64,000 nucleotides of DNA. Origin: Calamus simplicifolius. Taxonomy: Eukaryota; Streptophyta; Magnoliopsida; Arecales; Arecaceae. Shown here piece by piece: positions 35,703-46,478 of the stretch; within the stretch, counting starts at the first letter, position 1; every line of letters starts with the position of its first letter. A program made the position numbers and the translations under genes. Under the pieces are notes generated by a model that did no database searches, was not told the origin of the DNA, and saw only the letters and a program-made list of their open reading frames with translations. The stretch spans positions 106,704-170,703 of the forward strand of contig UESW01004259.1 of assembly GCA_900491605.1 (NCBI GenBank), written 5' to 3'.

Positions 35703-36710
35703 TGTTGAGAGGTAAAATCACCGTTGCATAAATAATCATGCAAGGGGCTAAGATCAACCATGACTCCCACGTGCTGAACAATACCCGCTAGAGATAAGTC
35801 AGCCTTGGTAAATCGGAGCGCCTCAATCCCTCACCAAGCCAAGGATTCCTAAGGTGCGGATTACATCTCTCGGCCTCAGCCAAGATATATCATCTCATCA
35901 CATCTCTCTGCCTCAGCCAAGCTATATCGTCCCTCGGCCTCAGCCAAGCTATATCGTCTCTCGGCTCCAGCCAAGCTATATCGTCTCTCGGCCCCAGCCG
36001 AGCTATATTATTCCTCGACCCCAGCCGAGCTATATCATCTCTCGGCCTCAGTCAAGCTGTATCGTCTCTCTCGGCCCCGGTCGAGCTATCCGACTGTGCC
36101 TCGCCAGCCGAGTCATTATTATGCCCCGGCTAGACCCGGGCACTCAAGAACCTCTGCGGAATTCAGCGCGGGAGAGTTTAAATTCGTAAGATTCCAAACA
36201 GAAATCGTATCTGAGAGTGGCCTAGGACCCGCGAGAGTGGCCTAGAGCCCTGAAGCCTATATACTCGCCAAATCTCGAGACATCAACCAGCTCTCCCAGC
36301 CGTCGATCCTCTAACCAACAAGATGCGAATCTTACTGACCTCATAACAAACTGGATTCAAATCCTAACAACTTTTGGACCCACGATGCCCCCAGGTCGTC
36401 TGCCGACTCCTCAGGTATGCGCGCTTGCTCACTGGCACACTCTCCTTCTGCCTTGGCTTCTCCCATTTTCCGCCATTAGCGCTCTGCTCAGAGCTCTCAA
36501 AAGGCCACCCTTGGAGAGACTCTTCAGCGAGAGCCTTCTCCTCTTGTTTGTTGATTGCCGATCCCCGCTGACTCGAGCGTCGGAGGATCTTCCGCGGAGG
36601 GCCATCCCCAATGCCTCTCGCGTGAGGACTATTTTGTAGGTCCGCCTAGGAGGGAGCCCATCCCAGAGCCCAATCACGTCCGAGTCGGATGACAGATTTG
36701 AGCAGCAACA
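35703..36710 (+). repeat. 5' LTR of Tat element
   Basis: 1,008 bp. It contains a 27-bp minisatellite, an AT-poor U3, and a downstream block (GCGCGCTTGCTCACTGGCACACTC region) also present in the right LTR. Compared with 46479-47616 it lacks about 30 bp around 36410, where the right copy has CTCTATAAATAGAG, its likely TATA box. Confidence 0.9.
35868..36105. repeat. 27-bp palindromic minisatellite in Tat LTR
   Basis: Units of the form CTCGGCCCCAGCCGAGCTATATCATCT recur every 27 bp (GCTATAT at 35921, 35948, 35975, 36002, 36029 and GCTGTAT at 36056). The right LTR has a longer array (about 46647-46975). CTCGGC and GCCGAG in each unit can pair. Confidence 0.88.
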
Positions 36711-36794
36711 AATTGGCGCTAGAGGAAGGGCCCTCAAGTCCCATAAACTTGTGATCCAGGAGATAAGGGTCTCGATCTTGAAGAGAATCCCTCC

Positions 36795-37175
36795 AATGGC
36801 CAATTGAAGAAAGGCTACTTCCGAAGCCCGGGACCAGGTCGTCTCCCAAAGACCTGATCCGGTGAGCAGTGTGGCACCGCCACCACCACCAGTTGAGACT
36901 CCATCGCCACCATTGGCCCCAGTGACCCAGGACTAGTTTGTCACACTGGTCCAGCAGGTCCAAGCACTGACCCATTTGATTCAGGGACGCCATGAAGCTC
37001 CCCGTTCAGCTGCTCCTGCTTTGCATCTTCCTGAGGAGGCTGCAGCCCCCATTTCTCTAGCAATCTCTTCTTCCGGTCCGCACGGAGCCACGGACCCCCC
37101 TCGTCGTCCTAAGAGAGCTGGGCCAACCCTGCAAGTGGTCTGCAGCAAGGATCTTCCTAGATCTCGGCAGGCCTG
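36795..37175 (+). pseudogene. Tat gag N-terminal fragment
   Basis: Downstream of the primer site one frame reads a Pro-rich N-terminus (VAPPPPPVETPSPPLAPVTQ), a stop, then FVTLVQQVQALTHLIQGRHE, the coiled stretch that opens Tat gag proteins, and a Pro/Ala-rich linker to 37175. No capsid core or zinc knuckle follows. Instead the sequence passes through about 250 bp of non-coding DNA into integrase, so the deletion removed capsid, protease, reverse transcriptase, RNase H and most of integrase. Confidence 0.6.
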
Positions 37176-37429
37176 ATCCCTCTCTCTGGTGTCCCCTTGC
37201 CACGACTCGACGCCGTCTCCGCCTTCTCCCCGCCTCGGCACTATAGCTCGGCTTCCGTAGCCGCGCTATGTGCACCAAGGCATTTATGGCCTCATAAAGG
37301 CATGTGCCTCTACCTGCTTTAAGGCATTTGATGCCTTATCTCCTTCCATCATTAAGGCATTTATGGTTGCCATGTTGGCCCCCTTGGCACCTTTTGCATG
37401 AGGAAGGATGGCCTCATGAAGCCAAGACA

Positions 37430-37930
37430 AGGAGTTCTTGACTCCATGCTTCACAGAAGTCCAACGTCTAGCTTCAGCCTCGGCCAGTGGGTCTACCACA
37501 CCACCCAGAGAGTTTCCACAGGCAAAACCCTATTCCGGATAGCCTTTGGCACAAGATCTGTCATCCCCGTGGAGATAGGACTCCCCTCTCCATGGGTGGA
37601 GAGCTACTCGGAGGAGGCTAACGATGAGCAGCTCCGCACCAACCTAAACTTGGTGAAGGAAATCAAGGAGAAAGCTCGAATCAGAGTAGTTACGTACCAG
37701 CAAAGAGTAGCTCGTTATCGCTCCACCCGAGTCAGAGGGAAATTTTTCCTTCCCGGTGATCTGGTGCTTCGGAAGGCGCCCATATCGAAGCCACTAGAGC
37801 AATGAAAATTGTCCCCGAATTGGGAGGGCCCCTATCAAGTGATGAAAGTCATCAGGCCTGGTACCTACAAGATCCAGGATCTAAACGAGAAATCTATTCT
37901 CCGGATGTGGAATTCAGACAACCTCCGCAT
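37430..37930 (+). pseudogene. Tat integrase C-terminal fragment
   Basis: The plus frame reads LGQWVYHTTQRVSTGKTLFR, IAFGTRSVIPVEIGLPSPWV, then ANDEQLRTNLNLVKEIKEKA, YQQRVARYRSTRV and FFLPGDLVLRKAPISKPLEQ, a stop at 37803, and after it KLSPNWEGPYQVMKVIRPGT. This is the unmistakable end of Ty3/gypsy integrase of the Tat group. The catalytic core lies upstream and is missing. Confidence 0.88.
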
Positions 37931-38394
37931 ACATCATTAGTAGGGTATGCCTTCTATAGGTCCGCTCCATTAACTGTTATGGCATATTGCTTCTATGATT
38001 CATAGCATGGTTGCTACAATCACTTCTCCAAAAAATCATAATGAAAAGTAGATGTCACCTGCTAATCCTCGGCACAACCGAGCTGTCTCCTTGAACAGGA
38101 AATCTTCGTACCTCGGCTGGGCTAAGTCCTATTCATCGAAGACTCGGTATGGCCGAGCACCCCCAGTACGGCTGGGGGCCAAGTGATCTCCAAAACCCCA
38201 TCCGGATTCGGGCAGCTTACAAGCTTCGGCCGGACCAGGTGACCTCCAAAATTTCATTCAGATTCTGGCAGCTTACAAGCCCCGACCAAACCGAATGATC
38301 TCCAAATAGTCTCCGTACCTTGGCCACGCCAAATAAAATATAATCTTTTAAATCCTCGGCTGGGCCGAGCGATCTTCGTACCTTGGCAGTGCCA

Positions 38395-38810
38395 AGTAAA
38401 ATATAATCATGAAGGCTCGGCAATACCGAGTAATTTATTATTTGGAAGCCTCGGTTACAACCGAGTAGCATGAAGGCTCGACAACACCGAGTAATTTATT
38501 ATTTGGAAGACTCGGCAACACCGAGTAATTTATTATTTGGAAGGCTAGGCAAACTGAGTAAATTAATATTTGGAAGCCTCGGTTACAACCGAGTAACATC
38601 TTGGGAAGGCTCGGCAACACCGAGTAATTTATTATTTGGAAGCCTCGGTTACAACCGAGTAGCATGAAGGCTCGGCAACACCGAGTAATTTATTATTTGG
38701 AAGACTCGGCAACACCAAGTAAATTAATATTTGGAAGCCTCGGTTATAACCGAGTAACATCTTGGGAAGGCACGTCAACACCAAATAATTTATTATTTGA
38801 AGGATGGAAA
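38395..38810. repeat. About 33-bp palindrome array (CTCGGCAACACCGAG units)
   Basis: Alternating units CTCGGCAACACCGAGTAATT, TATTATTTGGAAG and CTCGGTTACAACCGAGTA recur about a dozen times. Each carries CTCGG and CCGAG 5-6 bp apart, so every unit can form a small hairpin. Several units show single-base decay (CTCGACAACACCGAG at 38478, for example). Confidence 0.85.
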
Positions 38811-39124
38811 ATCTGTTCCTCAGACGTGGAATTCAGACAACCTCCGCATATATCATCAATAGAGTACGCTCTCTATAGACTTGCCCCATTTACAGCTTTG
38901 GCATCTTATTTCTATTATCCGCGGCACGACCGCTACGATCGTTTTTTCGAAAAGTCGTAATAGAAAATAGATGTTGTTTACGCATCCATTCTCGGCACAA
39001 CCGAGCTATCTCCTTGAGCCAAATCTTCGTACCTCGGCTAGGCCGAGCTCCGAGCCAGAACTACATATCTCGGCTAGGCCAAATTACATTCCGCAAAGGC
39101 TCGGTATGGCCGAGCGCCCCCGGT

Positions 39125-40195
39125 GCAGCTGGGAGCCGTGTGATATGCAAAACTTCGTTCAGATTCGGGCAGCTTACAAGCCTCGGCCGAACCAAACGTC
39201 AAAGATACTCTGTTCGGATTCGGGCAGCTTACAAGCCCCGGCCGAACCAAACGTCAAAGATACTTTGTTCGGATTCGGGCAGCTTACAAGCCCCGGTCGG
39301 ATCAAACAGTCTCCAAAACATCGTTCGGGTTCGAGCAGCTTACAAGCCCTGACTGAACCAAGCATCAAAGATACTTCGTTCGGATTCGGGCAGCTTACAA
39401 GCCCCGGCCGAACCAAATGTCAAAGGTACTTCGTTCGGACTCGGGCAGCTTACAAGCCCCGGCCGGATCAAGCAGTCTCCAAAACATCGTTTGGGTTTGG
39501 GCAGCTTACAAGCCCCGGCCGGATCAAACAGTCTCCAAAATATCGTTCAGGTTTGGGCAGCTTACAAGCCCCGGCCGAACCAAGCGTCAAAGATACTTCG
39601 TTCAGATTTGGGCAGCTTACAAGCCCCGGCCGAACCAAACGTCAAAGATACTTTGTTCGGACTCGGGCAGCTTACAAGCCCCGGCCGGATCAAATAGTCT
39701 CCAAAACATCGTTCGGGTTCGGGCAGTTTACAAGCCCCGATCGGATCAAACAGTCTCCAAAACATCGTTCGGGTTCGGACAGCTTATAAGCCCCGGCTGA
39801 ACCAAATGTCAAAGAAACATCGTTCGGGTTCGGGCAGCTTACAAGTCTTGGCTGGATCAAACCATCTCCAAAACATCGTTTAGGTTCGGGCAGCTTACAA
39901 GCCCCGATCGGATCAAACAGTCTCGAAAACATCGTTCGGGTTCGGACAGCTTACAAGCCCTGGCCAGATCAAACAGTCTCCAAAACATCGTTCGGGTTCG
40001 GGCAGCTTACAAGCCCCAGCCGGACCAAATAGTCCCCAAAACTTTGTTCAGATTCAGGCAGCTTACAAGCCCCGGTCGGACCAAATGGTCTCCAAAACGT
40101 CGTCCAAATTCGGGCAGTTTACAAGCCCCGATCGGACCGAATGATGGAGAAACTTTGTCCAAGGTTTGGGCAGCATACAAGCCCCGGCCGAAATG
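39125..40195. repeat. 55-bp tandem array, about 19 units
   Basis: GGGCAGCTTACAAGCCCCGG recurs every 55 bp (GCAGCTTACAAG at 39169, 39224, 39279, 39334 and onward). Two subtypes differ between these cores: GAACCAAACGTCAAAGATAC and GGATCAAACAGTCTCCAAAAC. Two older units stand apart at about 38205-38310. Long open frames across the array (272 codons from 38971) arise only because the unit lacks stops. Confidence 0.92.
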
Positions 40196-43170
40196 AACAA
40201 CGCGGAAGCTACGGCCATAGCCGAAGTGCATCTATTACCTTGGCCGCGGCAAGTGAAACATGGTCTAAAACCTCGATCAAATCGAGTGATTCCTCAGATG
40301 TTCTAAGATAACGAAAACACTCATAATACCTCGGCAGAGGCAAACGACCTCCTACTATTCTATAGCAAAGACATGCCACGAGCTGTCTTTCCCCGTAAAA
40401 ACATCTGCTTCGTTCTGCAAACAAGATCATACTTACCTTATGAGTCCATAGGACCGCCCAGGCGTCCCTTTGACTCAAGCATGGATATACGCTTTCTCCG
40501 CTGAGGACCGGACATTGTTCTTAGCAAGAACAAAGTAGCAATAGCGCTGCCAAAGTATGCTATGACACACAAGCGTAATATGGGAGTAACAACTCTCAGC
40601 ACAAAGAAGCAAGTGCTAAAGGAAGAAAGAATGAAACTTTCTTTATTTCCTCATCAAATGAAAAGTTACAACCTCCTAATAGGAGTTACAAATGCATCAA
40701 AGCACAGGAAATAAAAGACGAGTAAATAGCTCGACCGAACTGCTTCAGTCAGTTTCGGTTGATAATGATGTCTGACCCGAGAAATTAGACAAACCAGTCA
40801 GCTCACCCTGATTAATAACAGGATCGGCCTCCCACGGGTTCTCTGGATGAATTAAGAGATCCAGAAAGAGACACAGACCAGTGGATACCGAAGCCAAGGA
40901 AGCTTCCCCCTGGGTGGAATGCTGGGCTGCAGGTCGCTGCCCGATTGAGAGAGACAGAGGACCATCAGCCCCGCACTACTCTTTACTGCCTCTTCACATG
41001 GCGGAAGATTCCCCATACGGAGGGGCTAAGCATCCAGCCAGAGGGAGAACGAAAAGTCCGCGCATGCTACGGGGTACATGTGCACTTCCTACCCTACGAC
41101 CCCCATAGCAAACCACAAAGGACACACAGGAAGCGCGTATGTGTGCTCTCCATGTGATCTCTGCGGACCTCCTGTGCGCTCTCCATATGATCTCCGAAAC
41201 TCCTTTCTGGAGGATGAGTTGTTCTTCAGCAACTCCTTCATCACCCTAGCTATCCGAAGGAAGACAACTTGCAAAAGGAAAACTCAGTCCCCCCACTCTC
41301 AGCCCAAGGGACACAGGCATCATGAAAACTCTCACAACTCACGGAGAAGAAAACCTTGGAAGATGGCCTAAACGGCCCTCTCCTTCCGTTTTATAGGCAA
41401 ACGGACCGGGAGCAGCTATTAAAGCAGAAAGCCCCGAAATTCAAAACGTCCTACCCACAACCACGTGGCCTCCTAAGATGAAAAGAGCGCTCTTCAATGC
41501 GCGCCAAATGCATCGCCCGAGCTATGATGCACGCCAAAAGATTTTCCCCTGATCTCGAATTGAGAGCCTTAAATGCAGGGGATCGCCCGCTGATCCTTGA
41601 GATACGGGCAGGCCTGGAAAATCACCCAGCAAAAATGATGCCCTCCAATGGCAAGTCAGCGTTTATGTCGTACCTTAGAAAAGATCGACGGGATAAATGA
41701 CCTCGGAAAATACCGAGGCAACCTTTTGCAGGTTACAGGGCCGTATTATCCATTTCGGCAAAAAGAAGGTCAGCTCGCCTTGGAAAAGACAAGACGCTGG
41801 CAGAATAATAAAAAGGCGTAGATGCCAAGTACTCCTCGATAAAGGCACCTCGATATCCCCTGTTCTGGCCCAACTGCCCGTTATGTCTCGGCATAAACCG
41901 AGACATTGCCCTATGCTCCTGCTTAAGGCCAAAACTGTCTCTATACATCGGAATAAACCGAAGTATCTCTTCAGTACAACATGATTGAATGTTATCTTTC
42001 GCTTCGATCCGAACTGAGATAGCTGCCGATGCCTCAGCGATAACGAAGCACTCTTTATACTTCAGCCAAACCATGCGGTACATTGCACCTTAGCTGGAAC
42101 TTGTGAAGTTCCTTTGCCTCGGCCAAAGCATAAACACTATATCTCGAGTCTTGCCGAGATCACCAAGGATTCCCCCAAGAGGGTGTTTCGTTTATAAGAC
42201 TCACGCGATGAAAACAAGCATTTCAAAGATGACAGCAAATGCGGAAGTTGTAGAAATTCTTCTTTCATAAAAGGGGAAAACAAAGAGAAAGATACATTAG
42301 CCCTCACAGGGGCTTATCACTCCCTCTGGATGCCATTGAGCTCTCCCCCGCCGTAGAGCCGGCACACCCACCTGTTGCTGAAGGGATGTAACCTGCCTCT
42401 CCAGCCGCTGTTGGCTTCGCGGAGGAGCTCAATCTCCTGGTGAAATGGCCAGATATCGCTCGGCCGTCCTCCGGATTTGCTCGCGATCTGCGAACAGTGA
42501 GGCCAAGACCTCCCCATCGATAGTTATCATGGTACGACCCTAGTGGAGCCCCCCACTGCCGCCAATGCCACTACTTGGGGTTCCAGTAGACCTTCTTCAC
42601 CTCCGGAAGCCATCCTGCTGTCGCAAGCTTGGATAGGCCAACAGAAGATTAGCAGAGAAGATGTTTAACAATGGCGTACCCCCACCAGTATTTAAACTGC
42701 TTCTGGCGAGCATTCCGGTCGCCCAGGCCATTGATTCCAATTCTCAAAATCCGCCACACGTCATCTCAATCAGCGCCGTGGGAAGCGAAGAGTCCCGCCC
42801 CTCTCCGAAGGGATTTATTAACGACACCACAGCGCTCGAGATGCGCCCCCCTTTTTCCAGGGCCAAACTCCCTCCAAAAGCGCACCTGCTTCCTCGTCTT
42901 GGACAGGCCGAATTACCCGACCACGAACTTGACTAGGATATTGCGGTAATTTTGGCCATGTCAGGTCGAGCCATCCTACACCGCTGCCGAACCATTTTAT
43001 ACCTCGGCCTCGACCAAGATATTTGCTTAGTCCGGGTCAAACCGGCCCAAGATAGCGAATGAGTCATAATTCGTTCGCAGCCAGAAGAAAACTTGGGATA
43101 AAAGATCAGCCAAAAGAGGCGATTAAATAGATGTAGACAAAAGACCCATCCATTAAAATTTTAACCAAAT
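40196..43170. other. Tat element 3' non-coding region
   Basis: I recognise no protein here. Dispersed CTCGG...CCGAG palindromes continue (for example CCTCGGAAAATACCGAGG at 41700-41717, TCTCGGCATAAACCGAGA at 41886-41903, ATCGGAATAAACCGA near 41946). Small frames are probably chance. Such long untranslated regions between pol and 3' LTR are usual in Tat and Ogre relatives. Confidence 0.6.
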
Positions 43171-43223
43171 TACATGTCTGAAAATAAAAGCACACAAATG
43201 GTCCTCAAGGATCAGGAGCTGGA

Positions 43224-46115
43224 TCAGTTCAGCAGTGTCCTCACAACACCCGAAGAGGCTCGGCTCATTTCGCCCACTTCTAAAGTCGTCGTTCCTTCGG
43301 CGGCAGGCTTGAAGTGTCCCTCGGAAGCTGCAGCCTCACTTGAACCCAAGATAGCGTCCAGATCGACGTCTGAGACATCTTCGTACTCGGTTTCTTCAGC
43401 CCCTGGGGTGTAGGCCTCGGAGGGTTCAACATCCAGAAAAGAGAGGTCCCACTCCGGATGCTCCCGGGATATTTTAGTTTGGGTCTCCTCCTCACCGAGC
43501 TGGAAAGCCTCGGCACATGTTGCATCTTGTTCGCCCCGAAGTATGGCGAGATGCCTCTTAACCTCAGCGACTTGACCCCGAAGCAAGGTGACTCGCTCTT
43601 CAGCCTCAGTAACCTGCCTTTCGAGCTCCGAGCTCCTCCGATGGCTCGACACTAGTTCTTCTTGTAGGCTTTCTAATTGACCTCGACCCTCGCCTTCTCC
43701 ATCTGCCAACGTGGAGTTAGTCAATGCAACAGTGAGCCGATGGAGAAAATTAAAAAGACTGGGCTATACCTCCTCCTCTCACCAAGATAATCTTCTGGTC
43801 AATTCTTCGACCTTGCCGAAGGCCCTTAGCTTGTCGTCTTTAACCTGCTCTATCCGGTCCTTGAGGTCGTTAATCCTCGATTGTCTACTGTTAACTTCTT
43901 CCCTGGACTGGGAGAGCTTATTGTCGAGTTTGGACATCCTCTCCTGATGCCACTTGATCCTATCATCCTTAGCGATAATGCAATGCTACAGCTGTCGGAT
44001 CTTCTCTTTTGACTCACCAAGCATTCTATCGTGCAACTCCTCTCCTCAGCAGCTTCTCTCCTCAGCTGTCTCGACTTTCATCAAACTGCTTCTTAGCAGT
44101 TTCCATTTCCTCAGTATGCCTGGATTGGCCTGTGAAATTTCGAGCATACCTCGTCATACCTCGCCCTGAGCCCGTGTAGCTCCTCAACTTCAAGCTTTAA
44201 TTTGGATACGTCGTCAAGGGCGGCCCGGTACAACCCCCTCGCCACCAACAAGTTCTTGTTAGCGGTGTCCAGGAGTCGCTCAAACTTGTCAGACGCCTCT
44301 GCTCGCAGTCGGAGCTCGCACTGACTCTCTTAGCCTGAACTGGCCCCTGTTGCCAGGCTCAAACCCAGCACAGAGCCCTATTGATTAGAGCACTCTGCAA
44401 AACAAAACTCAAATAAGAAAGCGCGATCGAAGTCGCCAGAAAACATATGGTACTCCGGAATAGCAACTCACCCGGGAGGTGTAAGACCTAGCTAACCCCA
44501 TGAGGGTGGGATTATCGATATCATGGAGAAAATGAACATCCTTTGCCACGTTCCGTGACCAAAAGCGGCGTCGATAAGATCAGGTCCGCGAACTCGTTCG
44601 TCGAGGGACCAACGCTCGGATACAATGCCGACTTCATCAAAGCAGAAAATGCCTCCTCGATAGCCAAGCCCGGACCACCAGGCAGCCCATCCGAGGAGCC
44701 AGCCCGAACAATCTCAGACTGAGAAGCCTTCAATCTCCTGGCCTCCTCCAGCAAAAGCCTGGCCTGCAATTCATCAGATACCTCGGCCAGCCCCGGCCTC
44801 AATCTTCCCGAGGCTTCAACAGGGAAACTTCAGCTGGAGGGTCATCGTCCTGTCCTCTTCACCCAAAGGCCCCTCTTCAATCGGTGCCTGCTCCTCCCGC
44901 GGACTCCACCGAAGCCTCAACTTGTTCACCAGCACCTCTAGCCCCCTCAAAAGGAAGCTCTCCGGCAGGAGACTCCTCCCGAACATCCATTGCCTGTAGC
45001 CCAATGTCATCGCCCTCTAACCCATCCAAGGAAGACTCTTCGATGACAGGCTCACCCTGAACTTCCAACGGAGCCTCCCCCGGGCTATCCACTATCTCCA
45101 CCACTAGAGGACGAGGGATCTCGGCAACCCTTTTGAGTCCTCCTTCGATCTTCGCTCCTCCATCGCGGCTATTGCTTTTTCCCTCAACGGAGAGAACCCC
45201 TCTCTCACCGCTGGCACTCCCATGCCCTCTTTTCTGGCCGATGTCTCGGCGAGTGCTCTTCAGAAAGACGAACCTTCTTCTCAGGCTTGCGTCTCTCGAC
45301 CCTATTGACCTCTCTCGGATGCTTACCCAACTCTTTCCTTATGCGACCCCCCAGCGTAGATTTCTTGGCTGCAAGCGCAGTAACTGAACAATCAGATCGA
45401 GTATACTCGCTTGAATGAAATCAATGAAGGGGAGAAAGAAAGAGACTTACATTGAGGATCATGGGGCTAAGCTCGACAGCGAAAAGGGCTTCCTCCGATA
45501 GTAAGACACTGGCCGATAGCATTCGACTAGTAAGAAGGACCCCTAGGTCCTCCCTCTCCTGTTCGGACAAGGCCGGATGCGCCTCTACATCTCTAACAGG
45601 ATTTCCCATCCTCGCGGGAAGCCGGAACCAATGTTCCCTTCGGCGATGAAGAATCAAACCTTCCATTCCTTTATGGATGATTGTTTATCATGATCGCCCT
45701 GAATGACTTCCGAGGTCTGACATAGGACCACTCCGAGCCCCTCCCGGACATCAGTTGATGACAAACACGGAACAGGGGCAGGGTCGCTGTTACCTGAACC
45801 CTTTTGCATATCGAGATAAACCTGATGACTCCGCCAACTGTTGGGCGCTACCATTATTGGGCAATATTGTAGAATCTCATGATCTCTTTTACTAAGGGAT
45901 GAAGAGGAAACCGGAGGCCTGCCTTCAGGCTATCTTCGTAAAGAAAGATCTCCCCTCAGCTCTTGCGAGACCCTGTGCTCGGGCTCCGGCAACCGCAGGA
46001 CGATGTCCGAGGGAATGCCATACCTCTGGCGTATTTTTCCCAGATCTCCGGGAGTAATCTCTAAAATCATGTTGCTGGGACTCGTCATATGTTGGTCGTA
46101 AGAAGCACTGAACAA
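43224..46115 (-). pseudogene. Antisense extra ORF of Tat element (Transposase_28-like plus coiled coil)
   Basis: On the strand opposite to the element, 46115-45845 reads TSPSNMILEITPGDLGKIRQ, RYGIPSDIVLRLPEPEHRVS, and after a shift the degenerate LRFPLHPLVKE-type motif and VAPNSWRSHQVYL. These match the family annotated as putative gypsy-type transposon (Pfam Transposase_28). Further down are breaks with possible splice sites (45421-45666), an acidic linker (45104-44877), an Ala/Leu-rich block (44802-44521), coiled-coil stretches (KLDNKLSQSREEVNSRQSRI, near 43900) and a coiled-coil C-terminus with an acidic end (43724-43224). Antisense ORFs between pol and the 3' LTR are known in the Tat lineage. 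This copy is broken and its function is unknown. Confidence 0.65.
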
Positions 46116-46478
46116 CGTCGCAAAGAAAGCAGAAGAACAAGATTCTCCAGGAGGGGACGAAAGGGCGCGGTGAATAGGAATGGTGCTGTTTCGACTTTAC
46201 TTCTCCGAAGAAACCTCAAAAAGAAGATAAGGCGTCTTATCGAGACGCCTGGAACCATTGCTGCAGGCGGCGTGAAAACCAGGATTTGCTATATGGCGCT
46301 TCCCCAACCGTTGCCCCTAGGAAGCGACGGTTCCATTCCGTAAAGGCAAGACGGCCACGCGGCGCTAATTAGAGTGCCATTACACAGGCTGTCAAATCCA
46401 AACCCACTCAGATCGTGTCACCCAGAGTTATACTCCCTACGCTCGAACCTACGCTTCGAACTAGGGAGTGGGGGCATG

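Noticed and set aside
38971..39789. 272-codon plus frame with repeated A-A-Y-K-P-R-P
   Set aside because: It is produced by the 55-bp tandem unit, which has no stop in any of three frames; the peptide changes frame with each unit and has no start context.
39125..40195. Regular repeats considered as a CRISPR array
   Set aside because: Units are contiguous with no unique spacers, no cas genes exist, and the context is a plant retrotransposon.
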